A stretch of 64,000 nucleotides of DNA. Source: Proteles cristata cristata. Its lineage: Eukaryota; Chordata; Mammalia; Carnivora; Hyaenidae. The DNA is taken from NCBI GenBank assembly GCA_017311185.1, contig JAESUZ010001506.1, positions 248,001 through 312,000 on the forward strand, given 5' to 3'. The position numbers were made by a program, and so were the translations under genes. Under the pieces are notes generated by a model. It searched no databases and had not been told where the DNA came from. It saw only the letters and a program-made list of their open reading frames with translations. Shown here piece by piece: positions 23,169 to 33,570 of the stretch (its first letter is position 1; each line of letters opens with the position of its first letter).

Positions 23169-23505
23169 TAGTGTCCTAGTGCACTTGGGCTATTGTAACA
23201 AAGGACTGCAGAGTGGGTGGCCTATTAACAACAGAAAGTTATTTCACAGTTCTGGAATCTGGAAGTCTGGGATCAGGGCACAGTCGGGTGAGGGTCCCCT
23301 TCTAGATCACAGACTTCCTGTTGTACCCTCACGGGCAGAAGGGCTGGAGGGATCTCTCTGGGCCCCCTTCGTAAGGACACTGATCCCGTTTATGACGGCT
23401 CATGATCTAAGCACCTCCCAAAGGACTCCTCCCCTAATACCATCACCTTAGGGATTAGGATTTTGACACAGGAATTTTCTGGGAACACAAACTTTCAGAC
23501 CATCG
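23169..23505 (-). mobile_element. MaLR solo LTR, MST type, reverse
   Basis: 'gggctattgtaacaaagg', 'aacaacagaaagttatttca', 'cagttctggaatctggaagt', 'gcacctcccaaaggactcct' and 'aataccatcaccttagggat' are the reverse complement of an MST-type MaLR LTR. The remainder of the provirus is absent. Confidence 0.85.
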
Positions 23506-23574
23506 CAGAGGGGATCTCCCTTTCAAATCTCCAGTCCTATAAGTGCACACACTGGGCTACTATTCCCTGCATTC

Positions 23575-23705
23575 CCTTATTCCACAACTATTTATGGAGG
23601 CCCAACACTGTCCCAGGTGCTATGGATACAACACTGGACAAATGAGTGAGCATCCCTGCTCTCACGGAGGGCACGTTCCAATGAAGAAACAAATGAACAC
23701 AGCAC
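23575..23705 (-). mobile_element. LINE L2 3' end, reverse
   Basis: 'caactatttatggaggccca', 'aggtgctatggataca' and 'catccctgctctcacggagg' are the reverse complement of the L2 3' end. Confidence 0.7.
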
Positions 23706-24190
23706 CTTGGGACTGTGAGAAATGCAGAATGGGGACATGGTGAAAGGATGTGGTGTGACTTGGTGGGAAAGAAACCCCGTAGCCAGGGAAGCTGGGGAGT
23801 CTGCAGACGCTCTGGGTCCAAGCACATGAAGGCACTTCATGTCTTCTGTTGTTACAGTCTTCCTAACTGCACCGCCGGGAACCCCAGCTCTCAGAGCTTT
23901 ATATTCCTGTATTAATATGAGATTCTTGGTTCACAAAGAGCAGGCTTCTACCAGTGTTTAGGAACACGACACTTGTATCTCTTTTCACTGCTCATTCACG
24001 GGACACCTTATACAGGTCACACGAGGTACCAGGCATGAGGGGATGTGAGCCCCCTGCTACCTCACCTGAGGGAAAGAGTACATGAAATGCTAAAAGAAAT
24101 CAACCCACTATCCTCCACTCATGGCACTGGAAGAAGGCAGCCACAAGGCTCTTTACTTCCTCTTGTTTAAAACTTGTCCGAATCACTACA
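23706..24190. other. unassigned non-coding DNA
   Basis: No repeat or gene recognised. Confidence 0.45.
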
Positions 24191-26565
24191 TTTTTTTTTT
24201 AGAACACCACTTTATTGATAGCCGCCAGAAAAAGGACATGATAAATATCTAAATACACCATGTTTGTGATATAGATAACATCTCTTAGAAGTGGAACTTT
24301 TGTGCAGTACACAACCTACACAGCCATACATAGTGACCCTATGAGAAAAATCATAGTTGTAGGGGAAAAGCACTGCTGTGGGTGGTTCCAGATCTGACCT
24401 AATTTTCTGTGTGATTTTAAATTTCTGAACTGACCTATGCTAATTATGCTGAAGTATTAGATTTTTGGCAGATAATTGCCGTTGATTAAATGTGAGTGAG
24501 GGTTAGCCCTACCCCACAATCTTACTACAGAAAACAAATTTCAGCTTAAATCTGCCCCAATGGAAGACCTTTACTAAAAAGAATTGGTAAGGGTGCACAA
24601 AACAGTTCATAGTCTATATACACTATAAGGTTGATGAAATCCCAGCTCTGTGACTCCTCAGGCACAATGGCCAAAGCTTGCATAGACGGTTGACTCAAAA
24701 CAGATGTCCCAGGATCCTAGAGTCCAGTTTGTGCTATCTGTAGAGCCAGCTCAGACAAGCAGCAATCCGTGTACCAGTGGATGCGCAGTCTCATGTAAGG
24801 TTATGCCTCTCGATCCAGCCCCAAGTGAACAGGCCACAGGTGGGTTTTTACAACCTGTTTCATGTGAGAATAAGAAGTCATCCCTAATATATTACAACCA
24901 ATTCATATATATATTGACTATACTAATTTCACCAGTGAGAACGCATTTCTAACACTTGTCGTGCTAATGGACAAGCCACTCATCTCACCAAGGAAAATCC
25001 ATCTCTTGAATTCCTTATGCAAATCTCCAGTACCCACAATATGGGTAGAGGAGCTAAAGACAGACAAATGGGTTTTCTGATGACAATGTTGGTTCACAAA
25101 TCCTGGAGTATAAATTCCATCTAGGGAACTGGCTGCCTGAGAGCATTACAGCTAACAGCACATTCTTAAGACCCCACCGCCTAACGAGTATTATATAAAA
25201 TACAGACATTCCCATCATGAGAACATCACCTAACAGGCCTTGCCTGTTTCCTCAGTCACTCAGTCATTAAACGTCATTGAACGTCATTAAACACACACTG
25301 TGAGAGAGGCTTGAGATCATTCTGTCCTAAAGAGCTCGAAAGTCTAGGTCTTAGAAGGCAAGTAAATACCATCTCCTATTGGTAGGAGCTATTTAGAAGT
25401 GTCTCAAGAAGAATCCAAGTTCAGCAAGAAAAGATATTTAGGGTTAACTGATAACATCTGCCATGGCACGAAATGAAAAATGGCCATACGTATTTATGTG
25501 CTATTCCCACACGAGATGTTCCATAATGAAACGAAGACAGTCTTACCAACCTCCCCAGATATTTAAAATAATAAAGTAGATTAATTAATTATATAGCTAC
25601 ATTGAAAAATGTCTTAAAACACTGCCAATCTGAGGCATCATTACTCCAGAAGTAGCTGCCAATTCAAGCAGAAAGATGGTATCACGCACCCATCTTTGGG
25701 GAGTCAAGCACACCACAGGTGAAAAGAAAGAAGTGTAGCAAACTTTACTTATGGAAATTTCCTGTAAAGAAAAGTCAGTACATGCCAGGCTATGTCAACA
25801 TGGCTCCCACTTAGCTTCTCTGAAGAACCAAGAAAGGATCCAGGGGGCAAGAGCCCTGGCCACGCTCAACACAAGACATCCATTCTGCAGTTAAACCTCA
25901 CTGTGGACCTGGGCACCAGTGATTTGAATCAAATCTTAGTGGCACAAGCTCTCCACATAACTGCAAACCCCCTTTGGAACAAGGACAGCATTTTATAGAT
26001 GCACGGCCAGTACTGTTACCTTGGCTAAAACACAGCACAGGTGTTCCTAAAAATCCCCACACTACACAACATTATGTAATAAAAACCATAGGACCTTTGG
26101 GAGAAAAAGGTCTTAGAACATAATATTCAACGTCTTCATGAGTGGCACATTTTTTTTAAGGAGAGGAACCTCATAAAATTGGTAGCACCCTTTGTACGGT
26201 ATGTTAAACAGTTGAGAAATACATGTTACTACAATACATATGGCATTTACCTGGACAAGGTCTGACATTTCCATGTGGAAGGTGGGCGTGAGAAGAAGGC
26301 TTGCAGCTTGTAAGTGGTCACTGCGCAGTAGAGGAAGGAGGTTGTCTGAAGTTGGACCAATAATTGTAGTTCACAGCACACAGGCTGACCTGAGGTGGAT
26401 TGCGAGCCCTTGAGGTGCGTGCACTTGTGTGTTCCTCCATGTCTTTGTTCAGCTTCTGGAGTTCACCAAGTGTTTGTCCTGGACATAATTCAACACACCC
26501 AAATGTAAAATTCATGTCATGTTCGAATTGTTGCTAATACATCAATCTTATTGGAGCAAATGTGA
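24191..26565 (-). other. candidate minus-strand terminal exon/3'UTR or retrocopy
   Basis: This 2.4-kb block has no recognisable transposon, which is unusual here. Read on the minus strand it ends in AATAAA (24211-24216), ten further bases and then ten A's (24191-24200), the layout of a polyadenylated mRNA end. At its other end is an open minus frame of 65 codons (26318-26515; residues include LGELQKLNKDMEEH, then a basic Ser/Arg stretch) with a YAG-type acceptor candidate just upstream at about 26538. I do not recognise the protein. A genomic poly(A) favours a processed retrocopy of an mRNA 3' end, but no matching target duplication was found, so a real terminal exon with long 3'UTR, or chance, remain possible. 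Confidence 0.3.
24211..24216 (-). promoter_or_regulatory. AATAAA polyadenylation signal candidate
   Basis: Minus-strand AATAAA followed by ten bases and an A10 run. This is the evidence for calling the block above it transcript-derived. The hexamer alone is common by chance in AT-rich DNA. Confidence 0.35.
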
Positions 26566-26639
26566 ATTTCTAAAACAAGCATCACCATAGAGCTAACTCT
26601 ATACAAATCTAGCCTGGAGCACAAAGGGGCGAATTAGTC

Positions 26640-26865
26640 ATGGTTATCATTTATGAAGAACTTAGTGAGCTCTTATGAAAATTTTCTTAGTCAAGCATCA
26701 CAACCAACTCACAAAATGGGTAATATTTACAAATGAGGAAATGTGTGGCTTAGAAATTAAAATATTTGTCCCAATTAGTAATGCTATAAGTGGTAAAGAT
26801 AAGATTTGAACCAAGTTGGCAGGAATGCAATGCTCATGTTCTTCCCTGAGTCTACTACTGCCTTC
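26640..26865 (-). mobile_element. MIR SINE, reverse
   Basis: 'gtaatatttacaaatgagga', 'gtggcttagaaattaaaa' and 'gataagatttgaaccaagtt' follow the reverse MIR order. Confidence 0.7.
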
Positions 26866-27454
26866 CCAAGAGATTACAACACGTGAGGAATAGTGTATCT
26901 ACTCATCGATTCATTCAGTGATTGTGTAGGTCTCCTTTTTATACCTTAGCACAGCAGCTACTATAAAATTGTGCTGATCAAACTAGGAACTAGGAATTGG
27001 GACTAGGTCATTACCTACACCCCTGGCCACACCCCCAGATGATGGCTGATTTAGTTCAGCATGTGGCTGATGCCAACATCTCCCAAAGAAGTCACTGTAA
27101 TTGCATGGAGACCAGCAAGAGCACCACAAAAGCAAGGGAAGACCTGAGACCACATAGGACCCATCTCCAACAGTGGCACCTTGGGGTAGCAGAAGTTACT
27201 GCAGATGAGGCTGTGCAGGACAGAAACTAGCATTTACCTGTAGAAAACTTACTAAAGTCCCTGGCTCCATACCTGATGCTCCCATCAAAGGTTTTAAGAT
27301 ACCTAGCTCAAAATTGTACAGTGAATAGTACTGATGTGATTTTGGCAAGTTACCTTGGAATTTGGACATTTCTGCTAATCAAACAGTCACCATCAAATAG
27401 TGTCTTCTAGAAACTGCAAAGGCATGGGGTCAGGTGGACAGGTCTATTCAGAAG
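26866..27454. other. unassigned non-coding DNA
   Basis: Nothing recognised; short frames on both strands at 26997-27233 overlap each other. Confidence 0.45.
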
Positions 27455-27650
27455 GCAGACCTGCCTTCGTATGTAGACCTGCCTATGTCTCTTCATAGCT
27501 GTGTCATCTTGGGCAAGTGATCTGAGCTCTCCACACCTCACTGCCTCATCTGCAAAACTGAGGTAACGGGGTGCACCCAACAGCAGGGTAGTAATGATTC
27601 AACAGTAAGGATAAAACTCTCAAATCAAGGGCTTAACAGATGGTAGCTTT
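27455..27650 (+). mobile_element. MIR SINE
   Basis: 'atagctgtgtcatcttgggc', 'aagtgatctgagctctcc', 'cctcatctgcaaaactgagg' and 'gggtagtaatgattcaacag' follow the forward MIR order. Confidence 0.8.
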
Positions 27651-28054
27651 TCCATCAGCCATATTCCTCATTGCTGTTATGATCACATCTTCAGCCCAAA
27701 GGGCTGGGTACAGTAAAAGAGGGACCCCATGCAAGTTGTTGTCTTAACTTCCCATGCAAATAAGAAACTGGGCAAAGCCTGTCTAAGAAGGAGGAAATAT
27801 AGAGAATTTTCATTGGTATAAAAATACTCACTTTAAAATGCAGTCCCATCCTTTTCATTCGTGCTTGCTTTCTGAAAACCTGCACTCTACTTCCTCAACT
27901 TTGACAAAATCAAATGCCACCCAAACACAGAGAGCCAATTCCAAAATGACTCAAAGAACCACGGGAATCAGAAAAAATAAGCTAGCTGCAGTCATGAAAA
28001 AACTTTAAAGCAGCAATTATGGCCTGCTCAGTCATATCCTGTCCCTTGTATTAT
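27651..28054. other. unassigned non-coding DNA
   Basis: Nothing recognised. Confidence 0.4.
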
Positions 28055-28116
28055 AAAAAAAAAAAAAAAAAAAAAAAAGGAGAAGAAGAGGAGGAGAAGA
28101 AGAAGGAAAAAGAGAG
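28055..28116. repeat. A24 run followed by GAA/GAG purine tract
   Basis: 24 A's are followed by an almost pure purine stretch of GAA and GAG triplets. It looks like the expanded tail of a lost retroelement; no element body is recognised just upstream. Confidence 0.95.
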
Positions 28117-28425
28117 TACTCTGAGGGTACAAAGGAGGTATGGTTTGCAGTGAAGTAAACCCAGTGTTACTCATCTTGACCAAGGCAACTGTTCCCAAGT
28201 ATACATTTATTTTTAAATATAAAAGGGTACACAGAATTAAACTCATCATCTCCAAGGTATGTAAGAGATTTCCCTATTTTCAGGTTGTTGTAAATCAGGC
28301 ACCAAATTCAAGAGAAGAAACACAGATCTAAAAAGACACCCTCGGTGAAGAAGACTGCGGGCCCTCCTGAGGAATTCTGCACTACTTGGCTACTATCAGC
28401 AGCAGCTTCCCTTCTGCATTTGAGG
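28117..28425. other. unassigned non-coding DNA
   Basis: Nothing recognised. Confidence 0.4.
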
Positions 28426-28640
28426 AGCTACCCTCCCCCCTACTTAAGTCAACCTACTATTACCAGAGACAAGACCAAGTTTATCTCATTCTCCTGGCCA
28501 GAGTGACTGACTCAGGGATTGGCACCGAATCCAATCAGTGGGACTCAGTCAGGCCTGAGTGAGCACTGCTGGGACAGAGACTAGGAGTCTTCTCCCCACA
28601 GCACTGGAAGCAGAAGGATGGAGATCATGATTCTCCCGCT
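28426..28640 (-). mobile_element. ancient mammalian repeat, family not named, reverse
   Basis: 'agagtgactgactcaggga' and 'ccaatcagtgggactcagtc' resemble the reverse form of the old repeat suggested at 12.0-12.26 kb. Confidence 0.4.
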
Positions 28641-29269
28641 ACTTTCTCACTAGGAGAAACAATTGCTTCTGAGAACGGACCTCTGCCAGAGGCAGAAGAT
28701 GAAGAGAGGAGAAAAGCAGCATTAAATACGTATATCTATCCGTGCCTGTAGCTGTATGTTCTCATGGAACACATTTACATGTGCCATTAAATCAGCTCCT
28801 CATTTGCAACTTTGGCCAGGTCTACCTCCCTGTGCTAGAGTTGTGGAGTGCCTTCATTATTCCTCCTGAATCTAAACCTCCTTTAAGGCCAAGAATCCTG
28901 TCTCAGCAAAGTCTCCTCTGACCCCTCCAGCCCTGGCCACACCGCTCCTCCGGCTACTGGATCCGATCACAACACGACACACCAGAAGGCAGGCTGGATA
29001 TCCACCATTTATCCTCAGTTACGCTGGAAGCATGTCAGGCCCCCACAAAGCCCCTCATAGAGCCAAGCTTACTCAGTTCTCGGAAAGTATGTAATTGACT
29101 AATGAAGCTGATAAAAATGAGTTTCTATAACCCAGAGAATGACATTTAATAAAAGGAATATTTTCTTATCACGCAAATGGAAAAGATCAGAGCAATCTTT
29201 TCCTTTTACAGATTCCACACCCTTCATCGTTTCCATCAAGAACCACCAGCACGGCAGTGCCAAGTGTGA
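28641..29269. other. unassigned DNA with a possible L2 scrap
   Basis: 28858-28960 ('agtctcctctgacccctcca') may be L2. The rest is unrecognised. Confidence 0.4.
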
Positions 29270-29462
29270 TGACAGATAATTGTTTTGTGCCTATGGGAAG
29301 CCCCTTGTATATTATTTTATTCCATCTTCACAACAAACTCATGAGCTTATCCCGTTATTAGCCCCACTCTATAAATGAGAAAGCCACGACTCAGAGACAC
29401 AACTGGACTCGTGTGAAGTGACAGTTAACCAGCACCAGAGCCAGGATCTGAACCCCGGCAGC
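29270..29462 (-). mobile_element. MIR SINE, reverse
   Basis: 'attccatcttcacaacaaac', 'ccactctataaatgagaaag', 'gactcagagacacaactgga' and 'ggatctgaaccccggcagcc' give the reverse MIR order clearly. Confidence 0.8.
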
Positions 29463-29464
29463 CC

Positions 29465-29580
29465 CCTCAGAGGTGTCTGCGATCTGTACTGCGTGAACTT
29501 GAAAATCACAGAAAACCACAGCCTCTCCACTGATGGGTGCTGAGACTGTAAGTCATGGTTGATGCATCTCACTAAATGCT
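29465..29580. repeat. copy 1 of an unassigned ~105-bp element
   Basis: Shares 'aacttgaaaatcacag', 'cactgatgggtgctgagact' and 'atggttgatgcatctcacta' with 32240-32348, in the same order and orientation. Family not identified. Confidence 0.6.
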
Positions 29581-29821
29581 TTTTGGGCAGATCCTTCATA
29601 ATTCCTAAGAATGACATCACAACAATTTTTTTTAGCATATCTCTGTACTCTATATTTTATTTTATTTTTTACAAATAGTTTATTGTCAAGTTGGTTTCCA
29701 TATAACACCCAGTGCTCATCCCCACAAGTGCCCTCCTCCATGCCCATATCTCCCCTCCCCCCCACCCATCAGTCCTCAGTTTGTTCTCAGCATTCAAGAG
29801 TCTCTCATGGTTTGCCTCTCT

Positions 29822-29857
29822 CCCTTTCCCCCACCATTTCCCCCCTTCTTCTCCCCC
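29822..29857 (-). promoter_or_regulatory. G-quadruplex motif in L1 3'UTR
   Basis: Minus strand: four G-runs of at least three, separated by loops of 7, 7 and 3 bases (plus-strand C-runs at 22-24, 28-32, 40-45 and 53-57 of the 298xx block). It meets the strict G3+N1-7 rule. G-rich structured tracts are a known property of mammalian L1 3'UTRs. Confidence 0.8.
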
Positions 29858-29875
29858 AGGGTCCTCAGTTAAGTT

Positions 29876-31020
29876 CCTCCTAATCCTCCTATAGGTGCAA
29901 ACATATGATATTTGTCCTTCTCTGCCTGACTTATTTCACTAAGCATAACACCCTCAAGGTCCATCCATGTTGCTACACATGGCCAGATTTCATTGTTTCT
30001 CATTGCCATGTAGTATTCCATGGTATAGATAAACCACATCTTCTTGATCCATTCATCTGTTGATGGACACTTAGGCTCTTTCCAGGTTTTAGCTATTGTG
30101 GAGAGTGCTGCTATGAACATTGGGGTACATGTGCCCCTGTGCATCAGCATTTCTGTATCCCTTGGGTAAATTCCTAGCAGTGCTATTGCTGGGTTATAGG
30201 GGAGTTCTATTGTTAATTTCCTGAGGAACCTCCACACTGTTTTCCAGAGGGGCTGTACCAGCTTACATTTCCACCAACAGTGTAGGAGGGTGCCCGTTTC
30301 TCCACATCCTCACCAGCATCTAGAGTTCTCTGATTTGCTCATTTTATCTACTCTGACTGGCATGAGGTGGTATCTCAGTGTGGTTTTGATTTGTATTTCC
30401 CTGATGAGTAAGGATGTTGAGCATCGTTTCATGTGTCTGTTGGCCATCTGGATGTCCTCTTTGGAGAAGTGTCTGTTCATATCTTCTGCCCATTTCTTTA
30501 CTGGGTTGTTTTTCGGGTATAGAGTTTGGGGAGTTCCTTAAAGATTTTGGATATTAACCCTTTATCTGATAATGTCATTTGCAACTATCTTTTCCCATTC
30601 CATTGGTTGCCTTTTAGTTTTGAGGATTGTTTCCTTTGCTGTGCAGAAGCTTTTAAACTTGATGAGGTCCCAGTAGTTTATTTTTGCTTGTTTTCCTTGC
30701 TTTTGGGGATGTGTCCAGTAAGAAGTTTCTGCGGTGGAGGTCAAGGAGATTGTTTCCTGCTTTCTCCTCTAGGGTTTTGATGGTTTCTTGTCTCACATTC
30801 AGGTCCTTTATCCATTTTGAGTTTATTTTGGTGCATGGTGTGAGAAAATGATCTAGTTTCATTCTTCTGCATGTTGCTGTCCAGTTCTCCCAACACCATC
30901 TGTTAAAGAAGCTGTCTGTTTTCCATTGGATATTCTTTCCTGCTTTGTCAAAGATTAGTTGGCTGTATACCTTTGGGTCCACTTCTGAGTTCTCAATTCT
31001 GTTCCATTGGTCTATGTGTC
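29876..31020 (-). pseudogene. broken L1 ORF2 C-terminal fragment
   Basis: Three separate minus-strand frames cover it. 30653-30982 includes [13 protein letters not shown] and the WCWENW stretch downstream of the reverse-transcriptase domain. 30562-30744 includes [13 protein letters not shown] and EWEKI. 29869-30237 includes NPAIALLGIYP, ALSTIAKTWKEPKCP and MLSEIS at the ORF2 C-terminus. Frameshifts or stops separate them. The endonuclease and catalytic reverse-transcriptase motifs are absent through 5' truncation. Confidence 0.9.
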
Positions 31021-31041
31021 TGCTACATCATAATAATTTTT

Positions 31042-32239
31042 ATCAGTCAGATGGAATTATCTTTTCAAACACTCTAAAATTATAGAGATGTAGGCTAATT
31101 TTAAGGTACCTTCTATTACAGGGCTGCATTGATAAGGGCAATGATAATTCTCATATAAATGGCCACTGTACTAACGTCCTATCCATTGTTTTCACATGTG
31201 CTGCACAGAGCATATATTCAATTCACAGTCTAATGATAAAGATGAAAAGCCTCTTTTATGACACAATAGTCTTTTTAAATAAAACCAAATAAGTTTCTGA
31301 TAAAACCAGGCTTACTGTTCTCTGTAAAGATGTGCCCCAAGATTATACACAGGAGCTGGAGAACCCGACTGACAAAGGGGTGGGATGGTCGGTACTGATG
31401 TAGGGACAGCCATCACTGAGGCCAGTTGCACCCAAGCCAGCTTCGAGCTGCTGCACCTCTGCTGGTGTGGACCACTCAACACCCTTGCTGAATCACAGAT
31501 AGAGCCCCTGAGGCTAGCAGCACTGAGTCTGCAGTTTAGATTTAAAACTCCAAGCATAGCCCAGGGGAGTTGCATACATAAACACTCAGCCTCAGGATGG
31601 CTCAGCAGAATAGGTTTTTGTTTTGTTTCGTTGTTTCCTCCATTCTTTTTAAAACTTAAAAAAAGAAAGAAAGAAAGAAAAGCTACCTCACGGTTTCTGC
31701 TGGCTTGCTAGTGGGTGGGTACACCCCTTGGGAAGATGAAAGGTTGAGATGGCTGTATGTTTGTCTGGTCTCAGCTCTACACCTGACAGGGTATGAAGAA
31801 AAGAAGAGGAGCAGGGGGCGGGAATCACTGAAGTGAGCATGATTCTAGCATTTAAACATATATTTTATAAAGACTAGTCTCTAATGCAAGCCAAGTCTTC
31901 ATCCAGTACTCAACCAAAGTAACACTCCTCTATCCAACATGGAAGGTAACGATGACTATTGTTTATTTTTGCCTTACACACTTCCTTTAGGACCTACCTC
32001 TTGTATTAAAACATGACCAATATTTGGCAAAGAGGAGGCAGCTCCCATGACAGCCCACTATCTTCTGACTCTCCATATGTTCAGCACCTCACCTCTTGAT
32101 CATTCACCCATCCTCTGTGCTATCAGAGTCATCCATCTGGTGGAGAGTTCTTCAAAGAAGGAAATGGATAATCTTGAATTTCCTAAAACTCAAGTTCCCC
32201 AGAACCAGATAATCACCTGGTTCATGGAATAAAGGAGTA
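31042..32239. other. unassigned non-coding DNA
   Basis: No family or gene recognised. It includes an (AAAG)n tract at about 31660-31682. Opposed frames 31312-31575 (-) and 31385-31711 (+) cover the same DNA and neither resembles a known protein. Confidence 0.45.
31660..31682. repeat. (AAAG)n microsatellite
   Basis: About five AAAG units after a short A-run. Confidence 0.9.
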
Positions 32240-32348
32240 GAACTCCAAGGTGTTTGCAGTCTCCACTGCACAAACTTGACAATCACAGCCTGCTCACTAA
32301 TATGTGCTGTGACTGTACCCTGCAAATCATGGTTGATGTATCTCACTA
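32240..32348. repeat. copy 2 of an unassigned ~105-bp element
   Basis: Shares order and orientation with 29465-29580: 'aacttgacaatcacag', 'gtgctgtgactgta' and 'atggttgatgtatctcacta'. Confidence 0.6.
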
Positions 32349-32870
32349 AAGCGGACAGGAGAATGACCTGGGTGACCAATAGAGCCACACTCAAGAGTCC
32401 GAGATTCAGTTCCTACCTAAATGTCTACTGTAAGAATTCTGTCACTGGCTCACCCAAAATTTCCATGAATAACCCTACGGGGACCCTAAAGACTTCCCCA
32501 CACATTGTTCTCTCTGACATCATCTTCAAAGGTTTATGGGTGTTCATAAAATATCATTTCACAGAAATACACAAGAGCACACAAACTCACATATGTGGAG
32601 AAGACAAACTCACCTATGTGGAGAAGACAAACACATTTATAAAACGTTAGGATGGGATGTCTCAAAGTTAAAGGATTATGGATGACTTTTATTTCCTTTT
32701 ATGGTACTTTTCTCCCCCCTTCACACACTTTTCAACTATGTTTCATGTAATTTTGAAAAATAAGTTCTTTACTTAAGGCATGTAATGATAAAACAATGAT
32801 GAAATTTATTAGACATTCATAGAACAATACAATTAATACAGACCTTGGGGAATAATGGCACTGCTTAACT
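32349..32870. other. unassigned non-coding DNA
   Basis: Nothing recognised except a 23-bp tandem duplication of 'tatgtggagaagacaaac' at 32592-32632. Confidence 0.45.
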
Positions 32871-32877
32871 TTAAAAT

Positions 32878-32998
32878 TACACATATATGTATATACACAC
32901 ATAATATATACATATATATGTATACATATGTGTGTATATATTACACAATAAGTTACACTTATCTACTTATATAGAAAGAGTGTATATACACACACACA
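32878..32998. repeat. AT/GT-rich imperfect microsatellite
   Basis: ACATATATGTATATACACACATA-like alternating purine-pyrimidine DNA ending in a CACACACA tract at about 32989-32998. Confidence 0.9.
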
Positions 32999-33339
32999 GC
33001 AGCTCATAAGATTAAAGAAAAAGCTGACCAACAGGGCTTCAGAAAGTCCAAGGATTGGGGCCTCTTATGGATCCTGGAAGAAACCAATTAAGACTTCAGT
33101 CGCTTTCAGTCCATGAGTCTCTTGGTGCTAGCATCAAATCATAGGAGAGACAATTTATGGGTCTATCTTGGACCATGGTGTTCACTTTCTTCTCTGTTGA
33201 GGAATGGTCACCTAAACTGACAATGCCAGCGTGACTTCATGTGGTAGGGGATGAGGGGCTCCCTGAAGGAAAATGAGGTGCTATTTCTTTGCTCTGGAAG
33301 CAAAGAAATACAAGTCACTAACATCCACCATGACGAAGA
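32999..33339. other. unassigned non-coding DNA
   Basis: Nothing recognised. Confidence 0.4.
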
Positions 33340-33570
33340 CATTGAAGATCTATTGGGTACATAGTAGGTACTAACAGCTAAGTACACTGTTGACATAGAT
33401 TGCCCCACTTAATAATAATAGGTAGACTCCATGATTATTCTCAACTTATATCTGAGGAAAATGAAATTGAAAAAGATTACATAGCTTATTTGTGTAACAC
33501 AGGTGAGTGGGAGGGTTGGGATTAGCCCCAATCCACTGGACTATAATTTCCATACTCTTAGCCACTGTAC
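33340..33570 (-). mobile_element. MIR SINE, reverse
   Basis: 'tattgggtacatagtaggta', 'gattattctcaacttatatc', 'ctgaggaaaatgaaattgaa' and 'tccatactcttagccactgt' give the reverse MIR order. Confidence 0.7.

Larger units (their letters stand above)
29614..31041 (-). mobile_element. 5'-truncated carnivore L1 with TSD, reverse
   Basis: The youngest L1 here, about 1.39 kb. On the minus strand it holds the C-terminal third of ORF2, a 3'UTR with a G-rich polypurine tract, an A/T-rich tail, a short non-L1 stretch and a second A8 tail. The TSD matches at 15 of 17 positions: ACATCACAACAATTTTT at 29614-29630 and ACATCATAATAATTTTT at 31025-31041. Truncation falls in ORF2 at about 31024, so promoter, ORF1 and most of the reverse transcriptase are missing and it cannot mobilise itself. 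Confidence 0.93.

Noticed and set aside
29869..30237. 122-codon minus frame with clear protein homology
   Set aside because: It is the C-terminus of L1 ORF2 in a truncated element, not a host gene.
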